Shown here one piece after another: positions 26,840 through 35,136 of a DNA stretch of 54,102 nt. The notes under the pieces are model-generated. The model saw nothing but the letters and a program-made list of their open reading frames with translations, was not told the origin of the DNA and did not search any database. The translations under genes and the position numbers were made by a program. Origin of the DNA: Corynebacterium sp. HMSC036D02 (GTDB lineage: Bacteria; Actinomycetota; Actinomycetes; Mycobacteriales; Mycobacteriaceae); the NCBI RefSeq assembly GCF_001836165.1, contig NZ_KV827661.1, forward strand, positions 75,479-129,580. Direction: 5' to 3'. Within the stretch, counting starts at the first letter, position 1; every line of letters begins with the position of its first letter.

Positions 26840-27337
26840 CTAGTCGTCGAGTTCGGCGTCCAGGCGCTCTTGGTCGCGGCGGTGCTGAAGGCGGCGGATG
26901 AATGGGGCGAGGACTAGGACAGAGACAGCGCCAACTGCGGTGCCGGCTAGATAGGCGGTGGGGTTGTGGCCGTCGGCTGGCGCATAGGCGTTATAAGCGA
27001 CTCCCGTGAAAATCGCAATTACCGGTATGAAGTAAACGGCCATTGCAGCCCAGTTGCGGCCAGCAAGTGGGGTAGCGACGCGTTTGCGTAGCCATGCTGT
27101 GCCGATGGCATTGCCGATGACAGACGGCGCGATGGCGAGGAAGCAGAGCATGCTCATTTGACCAGGAAGGACCCAGGCAAGGATGGCTGCTGCGACGAGT
27201 TCGAGGAACATCGTCGGGGAAGCACTGATGGCGAGGGCCTTGTAGCAAGTTTCGCGTTCGAATTCGTCGTGGGAGGCGCGATCAATTTCGCGGAGCGTGT
27301 AGTTGGCAAGGGCGTTAATCATGTTGTTCATCTCCAA
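26840..27337 (-). CDS. Membrane protein paired with an Xre regulator
   Basis: A 165-residue protein with four hydrophobic segments (about 40-57, 62-80, 95-113 and 125-145) and charged ends, including a basic-acidic tail. No enzyme motif is seen. Its start overlaps the 3' end of the small HTH regulator by 23 nt, so the two form one transcription unit, an arrangement common for self-regulated membrane-protein/HTH pairs. The substrate or signal is unknown. A later in-frame ATG at 27331 or 27322 may be the true start. Confidence 0.75.
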   Translation of the reverse strand: MEMNNMINALANYTLREIDRASHDEFERETCYKALAISASPTMFLELVAAAILAWVLPGQMSMLCFLAIAPSVIGNAIGTAWLRKRVATPLAGRNWAAMAVYFIPVIAIFTGVAYNAYAPADGHNPTAYLAGTAVGAVSVLVLAPFIRRLQHRRDQERLDAELDD

Positions 27338-27524
27338 AGATTTCTTCGACGGGCTTTCCTAGTTCACGGCAAATATCGAGAGCTAGGTACACAGATGGGG
27401 AGTAGTTGCCGCGCTCGATATTGGCAATTGTTTGGCGGGACACGCCCGCCCGTTCAGCGAGGTCAGCTTGAGACATCTCGAGCCACCGACGCCATTTGCG
27501 GACCATATTCTGGTGCTCGGCCAT
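27315..27524 (-). CDS. Small Xre/Cro-type HTH regulator
   Basis: A 69-residue DNA-binding protein made almost entirely of one HTH_3 domain: SQADLAERAGVSRQTIANIERG at residues 18-39, then YSPSVYLALDICRELGKPVEEIF. GGAGA precedes the ATG. It very likely autoregulates through the palindrome at 27575-27591 and controls the downstream membrane protein. Its size and layout resemble the YozG-like regulators that sit before DUF2975-type membrane proteins. Confidence 0.88.
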   Translation of the reverse strand: MAEHQNMVRKWRRWLEMSQADLAERAGVSRQTIANIERGNYSPSVYLALDICRELGKPVEEIFGDEQHD

Positions 27525-27561
27525 GTGGTCTCCTTTACGGTGTGTCGTGCTTACATGCCCT

Positions 27562-27591
27562 AGTGTAAAGCAAACTTGTCATACTGGCAAG
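27562..27591 (-). promoter_or_regulatory. Promoter and operator of the HTH/membrane-protein unit
   Basis: On the minus strand TTGCCA (27585-27590) and TACACT (27562-27567) are separated by exactly 17 nt, a good sigma-A promoter. The -35 is inside a near-perfect palindrome CTTGCC-N5-GACAAG (27575-27591). This geometry suggests repression by the adjacent regulator blocking RNA polymerase. Confidence 0.65.
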
Positions 27592-27593
27592 GG

Positions 27594-28457
27594 TTACATG
27601 CAAACATGCCATTCCCAGAAGGGCTGCATCACCACAGCCGGCAGCTTCGGTTTACGCCCTTTGAGCTGTTCAAGTGTGGTTTTGATGAGAAGTACGGCAT
27701 CGTCGAGGTGGTAGCGGATATCGTCGGCAGTAAAGCGCAAAACCGTATATCCATGAGCCACTGCGGCGTTCTGCTTCGAGCGGTCTGCTTGAAAAGCACG
27801 ACTATGTTTGTGGTGCTCCCAGCCGTCGACCTCGACGATGAGCTTGCCCATCTTCAAGTCAAAGCGGTAGTTCGCAATGAGCGCGTTGTGCTCGGGAAAG
27901 ATCCCGTCCGCTCGTAGCCTTCGGCTCAGCTGGCGCTCCGGCACGCTGTCCGCGCCGATGGGCGTGTGACGAATAGTCTCCTTCAAACGCCGGGGAATCC
28001 GACGCATTCTCCGCTGGTCTTTGCTCAAGCGCTCAGGCCCAGTCTTGCCTCGATAGTGTTCTTCCAGCAGCTGCCCGCAAGCGGATGCTAAACGACGTGC
28101 AGCCCACAGCACCTGGACCACAGGCAGGTCATTCACCTTGGTTATAGCCGAAAGCCGCGAATGTGTCACCCGAAAGCTCTTCCCTTTGAGCGTGCGCGGT
28201 CCCTCGGCTTCCAGCGGGAACGTCAACTTCCGTCCCAAGTGAATCTCCCGCGCGGTCTTACCCGTGAAATGTATTCGGCTCAGCCCGTGAGCCAGGGCGC
28301 GTGCCACGGCCAGCGGCGACCACTCATCGCTGTAAATTCCTCGGTGTACACGAAAGAGTTTTCCCGCGCGGAGCTTCCGCCTGATTGCCTCCTTGCTCAG
28401 TCCCATCTCACGGAGCTCCGCGGTTGTCCATGCCTTCATGAAGCTCAAGGTATGCAT
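27594..28457 (-). CDS. DUF559 endonuclease-like protein with AbiEi-type N-terminus
   Basis: A 287-residue protein. The N-terminus (WTTAELREMGLSKEAIRRKLRAGKLFRVHRGIY) is a winged-helix of the AbiEi/DUF4095 type seen in toxin-antitoxin regulators. The C-terminal 90 residues form a Vsr/DUF559 PD-(D/E)XK fold: the catalytic core is YRFDLKMGKLIVEVDGWEHH, then RSKQNAAVAHGYTVLRFTADDI. Substrate and activity are unproven; such proteins are common singletons in actinobacterial accessory regions. The start may be ATG 28457 or ATG 28439. It is transcribed toward the HTH unit and flanked by the palindromic-element cluster. Confidence 0.82.
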   Translation of the reverse strand: MHTLSFMKAWTTAELREMGLSKEAIRRKLRAGKLFRVHRGIYSDEWSPLAVARALAHGLSRIHFTGKTAREIHLGRKLTFPLEAEGPRTLKGKSFRVTHSRLSAITKVNDLPVVQVLWAARRLASACGQLLEEHYRGKTGPERLSKDQRRMRRIPRRLKETIRHTPIGADSVPERQLSRRLRADGIFPEHNALIANYRFDLKMGKLIVEVDGWEHHKHSRAFQADRSKQNAAVAHGYTVLRFTADDIRYHLDDAVLLIKTTLEQLKGRKPKLPAVVMQPFWEWHVCM

Positions 28458-28672
28458 TGCTTCACGACGCGTCGATAGTCAACTACCTACCTGTGGATAA
28501 CTCGGGTTCGAAGTCCAGTTTTCCGGGGGTTATGTTGACGTGTCGCTAATTTTCCTGCGGCATTCATCTTCATTATCTCTTGGCTAGCCCCATTGGGGAC
28601 TCCGCCAAGTAGCAAATAGCGCAGCCTGGCTGCTCGACCCAGCCCACGCCCTTCGTACGGGTGCTGGCCCCA

Positions 28673-29145
28673 CCCTTCGCGGCCACCGGAATCGATTCTG
28701 TGCCCTTAAAGCATTCGCTGGTGAGCGCGAAGGGCGGGTGGTGATGTGGCGGGGTGGAGAGAACCGCTGCCTGGACCCTACCCCTGGCGCTCACCGGGAT
28801 CGCTGATTAGCTGCTAGAGCGTTCGGCGGTGATCGCGAAGGGTGGAGCTGGGTTGGAAACTACATCGGAGCCGGGAATTGCATCGAGCACCGTTCGCGCT
28901 CACCGAGTGCCCATTGCCGACGCCCCACGTCCCAGCCGTGAGCGTGAAGGGAAGAGGCGGAGGGGAAGAGGCGCCGCTCGGGTCCACCTACCTTTGCGCT
29001 CACGGTGGCAGGCGCCTGTCATTGCCCGCCCATTGTTGGTGATCGCGAAGGGCGCTTGTCGGGGTGACGGCTCACGCGGTATGCCCTTGCCGGCCACCGA
29101 GAGCGGAGAAACGGCGCTACATCGTGTGCTGGTGAGCGCGAAGGG
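28673..29145. repeat. Cluster of five palindromic elements (C-G)
   Basis: Arms lie at C 28673-28687/28720-28734, D 28781-28795/28828-28842, E 28890-28904/28937-28951, F 28990-29004/29038-29052 and G 29084-29098/29131-29145. C, D, E and G enclose 32 nt and F encloses 33. Arms match CCCTTCGCGCTCACC / GGTGAGCGCGAAGGG with zero to four changes; the right arms are best conserved. The cores show no common sequence. The cluster fills most of the 779-nt gene-free gap 28458-29236. Element-to-element gaps are 31-47 nt. Confidence 0.88.
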
Positions 29146-29169
29146 GGGTGGAGTGACAGCGAGGAAGGG

Positions 29170-29205
29170 GCGCGGTTGCGAGAAGAGGCGCGGTTGCGAG
29201 AAGAG
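29170..29205. repeat. 18-nt tandem duplication
   Basis: The 18-mer GCGCGGTTGCGAGAAGAG occurs twice in perfect tandem (29170-29187, 29188-29205), followed by a partial third unit. It lies between the palindromic cluster and the permease stop codon. It is probably a slippage product. Confidence 0.8.
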
Positions 29206-29236
29206 GCGCGGAGGCGAGCAGGGCGGCGAGGAGCGG

Positions 29237-30658
29237 CTAGCGGGTTTTGAGTTCCTCTGCGGTAGGTAAGGGCAGCCGGGCTGTAGGGGAGATGCCGCGG
29301 GCCTTGGCATTGATGACGCCGGCGATGGCTAGCACAGCGAACATGGTGGCGGCGGAGAAGAGCTGGATGCGGGCGGAGGCGTCGGTAAGCATGAGTACCG
29401 CAATAGCTGCAAAGAGTGCCAGGGCGAACCACGTGAGGTAAGGGTAGGCCCACATGCGCACCGGCAGCGGGTGGATGGCCTCGAGCTGCGGGCGCAGGCG
29501 CAACTGGCTCACCGCGATGAAGACCCACACGATGAGCAGCGAGGCTCCAGCGGCGTTGAGCATGAAGGACAGCAGCCACCCGGTATCTGCATAGTTGAGA
29601 ACAACCATCACCGCGGAAAGAATGACAGACAACGCGATGGCCGCAGTCGGGACGCCGCGGCTGTCTGTCGACGCGAAGAGCTTGGGGGCTTCACCGCGGC
29701 TAGCCAGCGAGTGCATCATGCGGGAGGAAGCATAGATCTGCGCGTTGAAAGCAGAGAGCAGCGCGAGGACGATGACCACTTCCATAATGGCCGCAGCGCC
29801 TGGGATTCCGGCGCGGTCCAAGACCATGGTGAACGGCGACTCGGCGGCAGATTGCGCGGAGCCGAGCGAAGAATAGGGCAGGAGGAAGGTGATAACGAGG
29901 ACAGAGCCCAGGTAGAACACCGAAATGCGGGTAATGGTTGTGCGTACCGCGTTGACGAGGGATTTCTCGGGGTCCTCGGATTCCGCCGCGGCGATGGCGA
30001 CAACCTCGATGCCGCCGAAGGCGAAGGCCACGGCGAGCAGGCCGGCGGCCACGCCGCCAAGGCCGTTGGGCATGAAACCGTCGGCAAGGAAGACTGACGT
30101 GCCGATGAAGGTGTGGCCGGGGAGCAGACCGAAGATGAGCAGCGCACCGATGACAAGGAAAGCAATGATGACGGCGACCTTGATGAAGGCGAACCAGTAC
30201 TCAAACTCACCAAATAAACGCACGCGCAGGAGGTTGATGGTGCCGAAGAGTGCCACGCAGACGGCCGCGGGGATCCACGGCGGGCAGTCGAACCATGCGC
30301 CGATGAAACCAGCAGCGCCCGTAATTTCCGCGCCGAGGACGGCGACGGTGGCAAGCCAATAAATCCAGCCCTGCGTAAAGCCTGCCCAGCGGCCAATGCC
30401 GTGCTCGGCGTATTCGGAAAAGGAGCCGGATGCGGGGATTACCGTGCCCATCTCACCGAGCATCTGCATGACCAAGATGGCAAGGAAACCCGCGATGAGG
30501 TAGGCCAAGAGGACCGCGGGGCCAGCGGCAGAAATGCCAACGCCGGTGCCTAAGAAAAGGCCTGCGCCAATGGTGGAGCCCAGCCCCATCATGGTCAGGT
30601 GGCGGACTTTCAAGCCGCTGCCGAGTGAGCTAGGTGAGGAATCGTTTTGAGCAGTCAC
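29237..30658 (-). CDS. Amino acid permease (APC superfamily)
   Basis: A 473-residue, 12-helix amino-acid/H+ symporter of the AAT family (AroP/ProY/GabP type). MMGLGSTIGAGLFLGTG is the TM1 signature, and AAAESEDPEKSLVNAVRT and SAFNAQIYASSRMM are further family motifs. It is a clear paralogue of the permease at 31820-33178, on the other side of dapD. I place the start at GTG 30658, because TACAAT (30666-30671, minus strand) ends 7 nt upstream as for other leaderless genes here; ATG 30667 is the alternative. The substrate is not determinable. Confidence 0.88.
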   Translation of the reverse strand: MTAQNDSSPSSLGSGLKVRHLTMMGLGSTIGAGLFLGTGVGISAAGPAVLLAYLIAGFLAILVMQMLGEMGTVIPASGSFSEYAEHGIGRWAGFTQGWIYWLATVAVLGAEITGAAGFIGAWFDCPPWIPAAVCVALFGTINLLRVRLFGEFEYWFAFIKVAVIIAFLVIGALLIFGLLPGHTFIGTSVFLADGFMPNGLGGVAAGLLAVAFAFGGIEVVAIAAAESEDPEKSLVNAVRTTITRISVFYLGSVLVITFLLPYSSLGSAQSAAESPFTMVLDRAGIPGAAAIMEVVIVLALLSAFNAQIYASSRMMHSLASRGEAPKLFASTDSRGVPTAAIALSVILSAVMVVLNYADTGWLLSFMLNAAGASLLIVWVFIAVSQLRLRPQLEAIHPLPVRMWAYPYLTWFALALFAAIAVLMLTDASARIQLFSAATMFAVLAIAGVINAKARGISPTARLPLPTAEELKTR

Positions 30659-30665
30659 CTTTAGC

Positions 30666-30671
30666 ATTGTA
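30666..30671 (-). promoter_or_regulatory. -10 box of the permease gene
   Basis: TACAAT on the minus strand, 7 nt before GTG 30658. This supports a leaderless transcript and decides the start. The 30672-30789 gap otherwise shows GC-rich sequence with nothing assignable. Confidence 0.45.
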
Positions 30672-30789
30672 GGCAGCCGCGAGCGGTAAGTGGGCATAAG
30701 GGGAGAATTGGTAGGGCGGGGCGAGGCCCCGTAGCGGCGCGTGCCCGGGGACAGGAAGCATGCGCCTCGGAGGCTTAGGCCACGATCGC

Positions 30790-30816
30790 AAAAGGCCCCC
30801 GCAGAAACAGGGGCCT
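30790..30816 (-). terminator. Terminator of dapD
   Basis: AGGCCCC (30793-30799) and GGGGCCT (30810-30816) form a 7-bp stem with a 10-nt loop, followed on the minus strand by TTTT, 13 nt beyond the dapD stop. Confidence 0.8.
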
Positions 30817-30829
30817 CAGGCAGCAGCGT

Positions 30830-31801
30830 TTAGTTCTTGTGCAGATCCTCGTTGAGAGCCACAGCCTCAGACTTCCACTCCACGGCCTCGACGGCGCCGG
30901 TCACGGAGTTGCGGCGCAGCAGCACGCCGGAGACACCGGAGAGCTTAGAGCCTTTGACGGTCTCGCCCTCGGACAGGTCCAGTGCCTGAGCAATCTTGCC
31001 AAAGACCGCGATCTTGGTGCCGGCGGTGACGTAGAGGCCGGCTTCGACGACGGAGTCGTCGCCAAGCGAAATGCCCACGCCCGAGTTTGCGCCGAGCAGG
31101 CAGCGCTCACCGATGGAGATGACCTCCTTGCCGCCGCCAGAGAGGGTGCCCATGATGGAGGCGCCGCCGCCGATATCGGAGCCATCGCCCACGACGACGC
31201 CTGCGGAGATGCGGCCTTCGACCATGGAGGCGCCCAGGGTGCCGGCGTTGAAGTTGACGAATCCCTCGTGCATCACGGTCGTGCCCTCCGCGAGGTGGGC
31301 GCCGAGACGAACGCGGTCGGCGTCGCCAATGCGCACACCCGATGGGACAACGTAGTCCACCATGCGCGGGAACTTATCGACGGAGTAGACCACGACCGGG
31401 CCGCGGGAGGCGAGGCGGCCGCGGACCATCTGGAAATCAGCAACCGCGCAGGGGCCGTAGTTGGTCCACACTACGTTGGCCAGCTTGCCGAAGATCCCGT
31501 CCACATTCAGGCCGTGAGGCTTGACTGCGCGGTGGGAGAGTAGGTGCAGGCGCAGGTACGCGTCGTACGTGTCGGCGGGTGCCTCGTCAAGGTCCTTGAT
31601 GGAGGTCTCCACCGCAATGCGGGCGACGCCGCGCTCCTCGTCGGGGCCAACCAGGTCAGCGAACTGCTGCGGAACCTCCTCCAAGCGTTCGGTGCCGCTG
31701 GCTTCTACAGAGATATCGGTGTGAACTGCGGGGAACCAGACGTCCAGGACGGTGCCGTCGTGGGTAATGGTTGCCAGGCCGCGTGCGGATGCTGAAGTCA
31801 T
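30830..31801 (-). CDS. dapD: Tetrahydrodipicolinate N-succinyltransferase (actinobacterial DapD)
   Basis: A 323-residue left-handed beta-helix acyltransferase that succinylates tetrahydrodipicolinate in lysine/DAP synthesis. The hexapeptide region spans about residues 150-270 ([52 protein letters not shown]). The N-terminal domain is the long actinobacterial type, distinct from E. coli DapD. The start is ATG 31801; TAGGGT (31810-31815, minus strand) lies 8 nt upstream, so it is probably leaderless. It lies between two paralogous permeases, with a terminator at 30790-30816. Confidence 0.94.
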   Translation of the reverse strand: MTSASARGLATITHDGTVLDVWFPAVHTDISVEASGTERLEEVPQQFADLVGPDEERGVARIAVETSIKDLDEAPADTYDAYLRLHLLSHRAVKPHGLNVDGIFGKLANVVWTNYGPCAVADFQMVRGRLASRGPVVVYSVDKFPRMVDYVVPSGVRIGDADRVRLGAHLAEGTTVMHEGFVNFNAGTLGASMVEGRISAGVVVGDGSDIGGGASIMGTLSGGGKEVISIGERCLLGANSGVGISLGDDSVVEAGLYVTAGTKIAVFGKIAQALDLSEGETVKGSKLSGVSGVLLRRNSVTGAVEAVEWKSEAVALNEDLHKN

Positions 31802-31819
31802 AGGCTCACACCCTAGCAG

Positions 31820-33178
31820 CTACGCCTCGGTCGTGCGCCGTGAGTTACCCGGTAGTAGGTGGAAGATCACAACTAGGGCCACGGTCAGGATGAGGACGGC
31901 GAGGACTTGGTTGCGGGCGGAGGCGTCGAAAAGCATGAGAATTGTAAGACCCACCAGCGCCAGGGCAGTGACCCAAGGCAGCCACGGGAAGCCCGGAACA
32001 CGCAGCGTGGTGAGTTCGCCGTTGGCCTTCATCTGAGGGTGCAGCTTGATGTAGGAGGCCACGATGAAACACCAGATGACCAGCAGGCAGCCGCCCACCG
32101 CGTTGAAGAGGAAGGCCAGAAGCCCCGGCGGGTTCCAGTACTGCAGCACCACCGACGCAAAGGCGAAGATGATGGAGAGCACCACCGCGTAAATGGGGGA
32201 GCCGGAGGCGTTGGTCTTGAGGAAGACGTGGTGTGCGCTGTGGTCCTTGGCCATGTCGTAGACCAAGCGGGAGGTGGCGTAAATCTGCGCATTGAAGGCG
32301 GACAGCAGCGCCAAGGCGATGATGGCTTCCATGAATCCGGCGGCGAAGGGGATCTTCGCGGCGGCGAGGACCAGCGTGAAGGGCGAGTCCGCCGCGACAT
32401 CGGCGTCCTGGATGGAGCTAAAAGGCAAAGCCATGGTGATGACCAAAATGGAGCCGATGTAGAAGACCATGATGCGCACGATGATGGCGCGCACGGCAGT
32501 GGCCACGTTGTGGGCTGGGTCTTCGGATTCTGCCGCAGCAATGGTGACCAGCTCGATGCCACCGAAAGCGAAAGCCACGGCGAGCAAACCGGCGGCAAAA
32601 CCAGGGCCGCCGTTGGGGAGGAAGTTCTCTGTGAAGTTGTGGCCTGCCACGGAGAGGTCCATGCCCGGCAGGATACCCAGTGCCATGAGCACGCCGACGC
32701 CCAGGAAGGCCACAATCGTGGCGACCTTGATGATGGCGAACCAGAACTCGAATTCGCCGAAGCCACCCACGGCGGCAAAGTTGACCACGGCGAAAAAGAC
32801 CACGGCGACTAACGCGGGAATCCAGGGGTCCACCCCGAACCAGTTGGAGACAATCGCCGCGGCACCGGTTATCTCCGCGCCCATCACCATGACCAGCATG
32901 AACCAGTAAATCCAGCCCAATGTAAACCTGGCCCAGGGCCCGAAGGCCTGGCCCGCATAGGTAGAGAAAGCACCCAACGAAGGCCGGGCGGCGGCCATCT
33001 CGCCGAGCATCCACATCACCAAGGCGATGAGCGCCCCAGCCACCGCATAGGAAATAAGGACGGAGGTGCCGGATACCTGGATGCCCAGGCCGACGCCTAG
33101 GAAGAGGCCCGCCCCCACCGCGGAGCCGAGGCCCATCATGGTGAGGTGGCGGGTTTTGAGTTGAGTGGCCGCAGCCAT
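31820..33178 (-). CDS. aroP: Aromatic amino acid permease AroP-like (APC superfamily)
   Basis: A 452-residue, 12-helix permease. KTRHLTMMGLGSAVGAGLFLG is the TM1 signature, and AAAESEDPAHNVATAVRA and SAFNAQIYATSRLVYDMA match AAT-family transporters. In C. glutamicum aroP was described next to dapE. This gene lies beside and divergent from dapE, so AroP is the best name, by synteny rather than by substrate residues. ATG 33178 is chosen because GAAGGTGA lies just upstream on the minus strand. The longer open frame to 33400 would overlap dapE. Confidence 0.82.
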   Translation of the reverse strand: MAAATQLKTRHLTMMGLGSAVGAGLFLGVGLGIQVSGTSVLISYAVAGALIALVMWMLGEMAAARPSLGAFSTYAGQAFGPWARFTLGWIYWFMLVMVMGAEITGAAAIVSNWFGVDPWIPALVAVVFFAVVNFAAVGGFGEFEFWFAIIKVATIVAFLGVGVLMALGILPGMDLSVAGHNFTENFLPNGGPGFAAGLLAVAFAFGGIELVTIAAAESEDPAHNVATAVRAIIVRIMVFYIGSILVITMALPFSSIQDADVAADSPFTLVLAAAKIPFAAGFMEAIIALALLSAFNAQIYATSRLVYDMAKDHSAHHVFLKTNASGSPIYAVVLSIIFAFASVVLQYWNPPGLLAFLFNAVGGCLLVIWCFIVASYIKLHPQMKANGELTTLRVPGFPWLPWVTALALVGLTILMLFDASARNQVLAVLILTVALVVIFHLLPGNSRRTTEA

Positions 33179-33255
33179 AGGGAAATCACCTTCAACGCTG
33201 TTGATTGTTTGCAACGGGAAGTACTTTACGCAATGCACTAAGCAACCGGGGGCGC

Positions 33256-33261
33256 TAGCAT
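33256..33261 (+). promoter_or_regulatory. -10 box of the dapE operon (leaderless)
   Basis: TAGCAT ends 8 nt before the in-frame GTG at 33270. No ribosome-binding site is present. Confidence 0.45.
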
Positions 33262-33269
33262 GGCGGGTT

Positions 33270-34358
33270 GTGACTTTAAATCTCTTCTCCGATCCCATTG
33301 AGCTGACCAAGGCCCTGGTGGATATCCCTAGCCCTTCGCACCACGAGCAAGCGATCGCCGATGCGGTCGAAGAGGCCCTGCGTGGTCTGGACCAGAGCAA
33401 AGTAGAGGTGGAACGCTACGGCAACACCGTGTGTGCCCGGACGAACCGGGGCCTTGAAAGCCGCGTGGTCCTCGCCGGTCATATCGATACCGTGCCCCTG
33501 GCCGATAACGTGCCCCACACCATGTCGGAGGACGGCAGCATCATGTATGGCTGCGGCACCGTGGACATGAAGTCCGGTATGGCCGTCTACCTCAACGCTT
33601 TTGCGCAGCTGTACAACTCCGATGAGCTCAAGCACGATCTCACGGTCATCGCCTATGAGGGCGAGGAGGTCGCCACCGAATTCAACGGCCTGGGCCACCT
33701 GCAGAAGGATCACCCGGAGTGGCTGCAGGGAGACCTTGCTCTGCTGGGTGAGCCCTCGGGCGCCATGATCGAGGCAGGCTGCCAAGGTACCATCCGCGTG
33801 CGCGTTACTGCCCACGGCACCCGTGCGCACTCAGCCCGCGCCTGGCTCGGCTCCAACGCGGCGCACACCTTGGCGCCGGTGATGCTCAACGTGGCCAACT
33901 ACCAGCCCCGCGACATCGAGATTGACGGCTGCACCTACAAGGAAGGCCTCAACATCGTCCACCTCGAATCCGGCGTGGCCACCAATACCATCCCGGATGA
34001 GGCCTGGATGTTCGTCAACTTCCGCTTCGCCCCCGACCGCAGCACCGAGGAGGCGATGGCGCACCTGATGGAGGTCCTCGGCGAGCACGAGAACATCACC
34101 GTGGAGGTCGATGACATCGCCGGTGCCGCCCTGCCCGGTTTGGGCCAGCCAGCGGCACGTGCGCTTGTCGACGCCGTCGGCGGCAACGTCCGCGCCAAGT
34201 ATGGTTGGACCGATGTGGCCCGTTTCTCCGAGATGGGTACCCCAGCCGTCAACTTCGGCGCTGGTGATCCGGGTTTTGCCCACAAGAAGGACGAGCAAGT
34301 ACCCGTCACCCAGATCACCGAAGTCTCGACCGCACTCTTGAACTACCTGAAGGGATAA
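33270..34358 (+). CDS. dapE: Succinyl-diaminopimelate desuccinylase
   Basis: A 362-residue M20-family binuclear zinc amidase that releases LL-DAP from N-succinyl-DAP. LAGHIDTVPLADN carries the first zinc ligand, GCGTVDMKSGMAVY the bridging Asp, and AYEGEEVATEFNGLGHL the catalytic Glu and zinc Glu. The C-terminal part has GAGDPGFAHKKDEQV with the last histidine ligand. The GTG at 33270 gives a length close to the C. glutamicum protein. The open frame back to 33165 overlaps aroP and is not used. It heads a run of same-strand genes. Confidence 0.94.
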   Translation: MTLNLFSDPIELTKALVDIPSPSHHEQAIADAVEEALRGLDQSKVEVERYGNTVCARTNRGLESRVVLAGHIDTVPLADNVPHTMSEDGSIMYGCGTVDMKSGMAVYLNAFAQLYNSDELKHDLTVIAYEGEEVATEFNGLGHLQKDHPEWLQGDLALLGEPSGAMIEAGCQGTIRVRVTAHGTRAHSARAWLGSNAAHTLAPVMLNVANYQPRDIEIDGCTYKEGLNIVHLESGVATNTIPDEAWMFVNFRFAPDRSTEEAMAHLMEVLGEHENITVEVDDIAGAALPGLGQPAARALVDAVGGNVRAKYGWTDVARFSEMGTPAVNFGAGDPGFAHKKDEQVPVTQITEVSTALLNYLKG

Positions 34359-34365
34359 GACCACC

Positions 34366-35136
34366 ATGACGCCTGAGCAACTGCGTACTCTGCGCGGACC
34401 TCTTCTCGTGCGCACTGCTGGAGAGCAGTCCTCCACTTTTGATCAGCGCCTGCTTCAGTCCGGCGCGGATCATGAGTGGCAGCACGCCGATCCCTGGCGC
34501 GTTCTGCGTATCCAGGGTGAGTTCGTGGACGGCTTCGACGCCCTGGCCAAGCTGCCCAAGGCCGTGACCGTTTTCGGCTCTGCCCGCACCCCGGAGGATG
34601 ACCCGAATTATCAGTTGGGCGTGGCTTTGGGCCGCCGCCTCGTGGAGGCCAAGTACGCCGTCATCACCGGCGGTGGCCCCGGCATCATGGAGGCGGCCAA
34701 CCGCGGCGCGCACGAGGCTGGAGGGCTGTCTGTAGGTCTGGGCATCGAGCTTCCGCACGAGCAGGGCCTGAACCCCTACGTAGATCTGGGGCTTAACTTC
34801 CGCTACTTCTTCGCCCGCAAGACCATGTTCCTCAAATACTCGCAGGCCTTCATCTGCCTGCCCGGCGGCATGGGCACCATGGATGAGTTCTTCGAGGTCA
34901 TGTGCATGGTCCAAACCGGCAAGGTGACCAACTATCCCATCGTGCTCATGGGCACCGAATACTGGTCCGGCCTGGTGGAGTGGATGAAGAAGACCTTGGC
35001 TGAGGGCGGGTTCATCAGCCCCGAGGACCTTGATCTCTTCCTGGTCACCGACGATATCGACGAAGCCATCGCCCACATTCTGGCCGCGCACAAGGTCATG
35101 TCGGACAAGCGCCTGCGGGAGCAGGAGGGCAAGTGA
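34366..35136 (+). CDS. LOG-family Rossmann protein (TIGR00730)
   Basis: A 256-residue protein of the lysine-decarboxylase-like/LOG family. GGGPGIMEAANRGA and PGGMGTMDEFFE (PGGxGTxxE) are the family signatures. Characterised members hydrolyse nucleoside 5'-monophosphates such as cytokinin riboside phosphates. The position after dapE equals that of Rv1205. It starts 7 nt after the dapE stop and overlaps folP2 by 4 nt. Confidence 0.92.
   Translation: MTPEQLRTLRGPLLVRTAGEQSSTFDQRLLQSGADHEWQHADPWRVLRIQGEFVDGFDALAKLPKAVTVFGSARTPEDDPNYQLGVALGRRLVEAKYAVITGGGPGIMEAANRGAHEAGGLSVGLGIELPHEQGLNPYVDLGLNFRYFFARKTMFLKYSQAFICLPGGMGTMDEFFEVMCMVQTGKVTNYPIVLMGTEYWSGLVEWMKKTLAEGGFISPEDLDLFLVTDDIDEAIAHILAAHKVMSDKRLREQEGK

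Noticed and set aside
28651..28665. Additional palindromic element near CCCTTCGTACGGG
   Set aside because: It has a partial arm match only and no right arm at the expected distance.
28673..29145. CRISPR array
   Set aside because: The 32-nt cores between conserved repeats recall spacers. However, the repeats alternate in orientation as inverted pairs, gaps between elements vary, and no cas genes are present.
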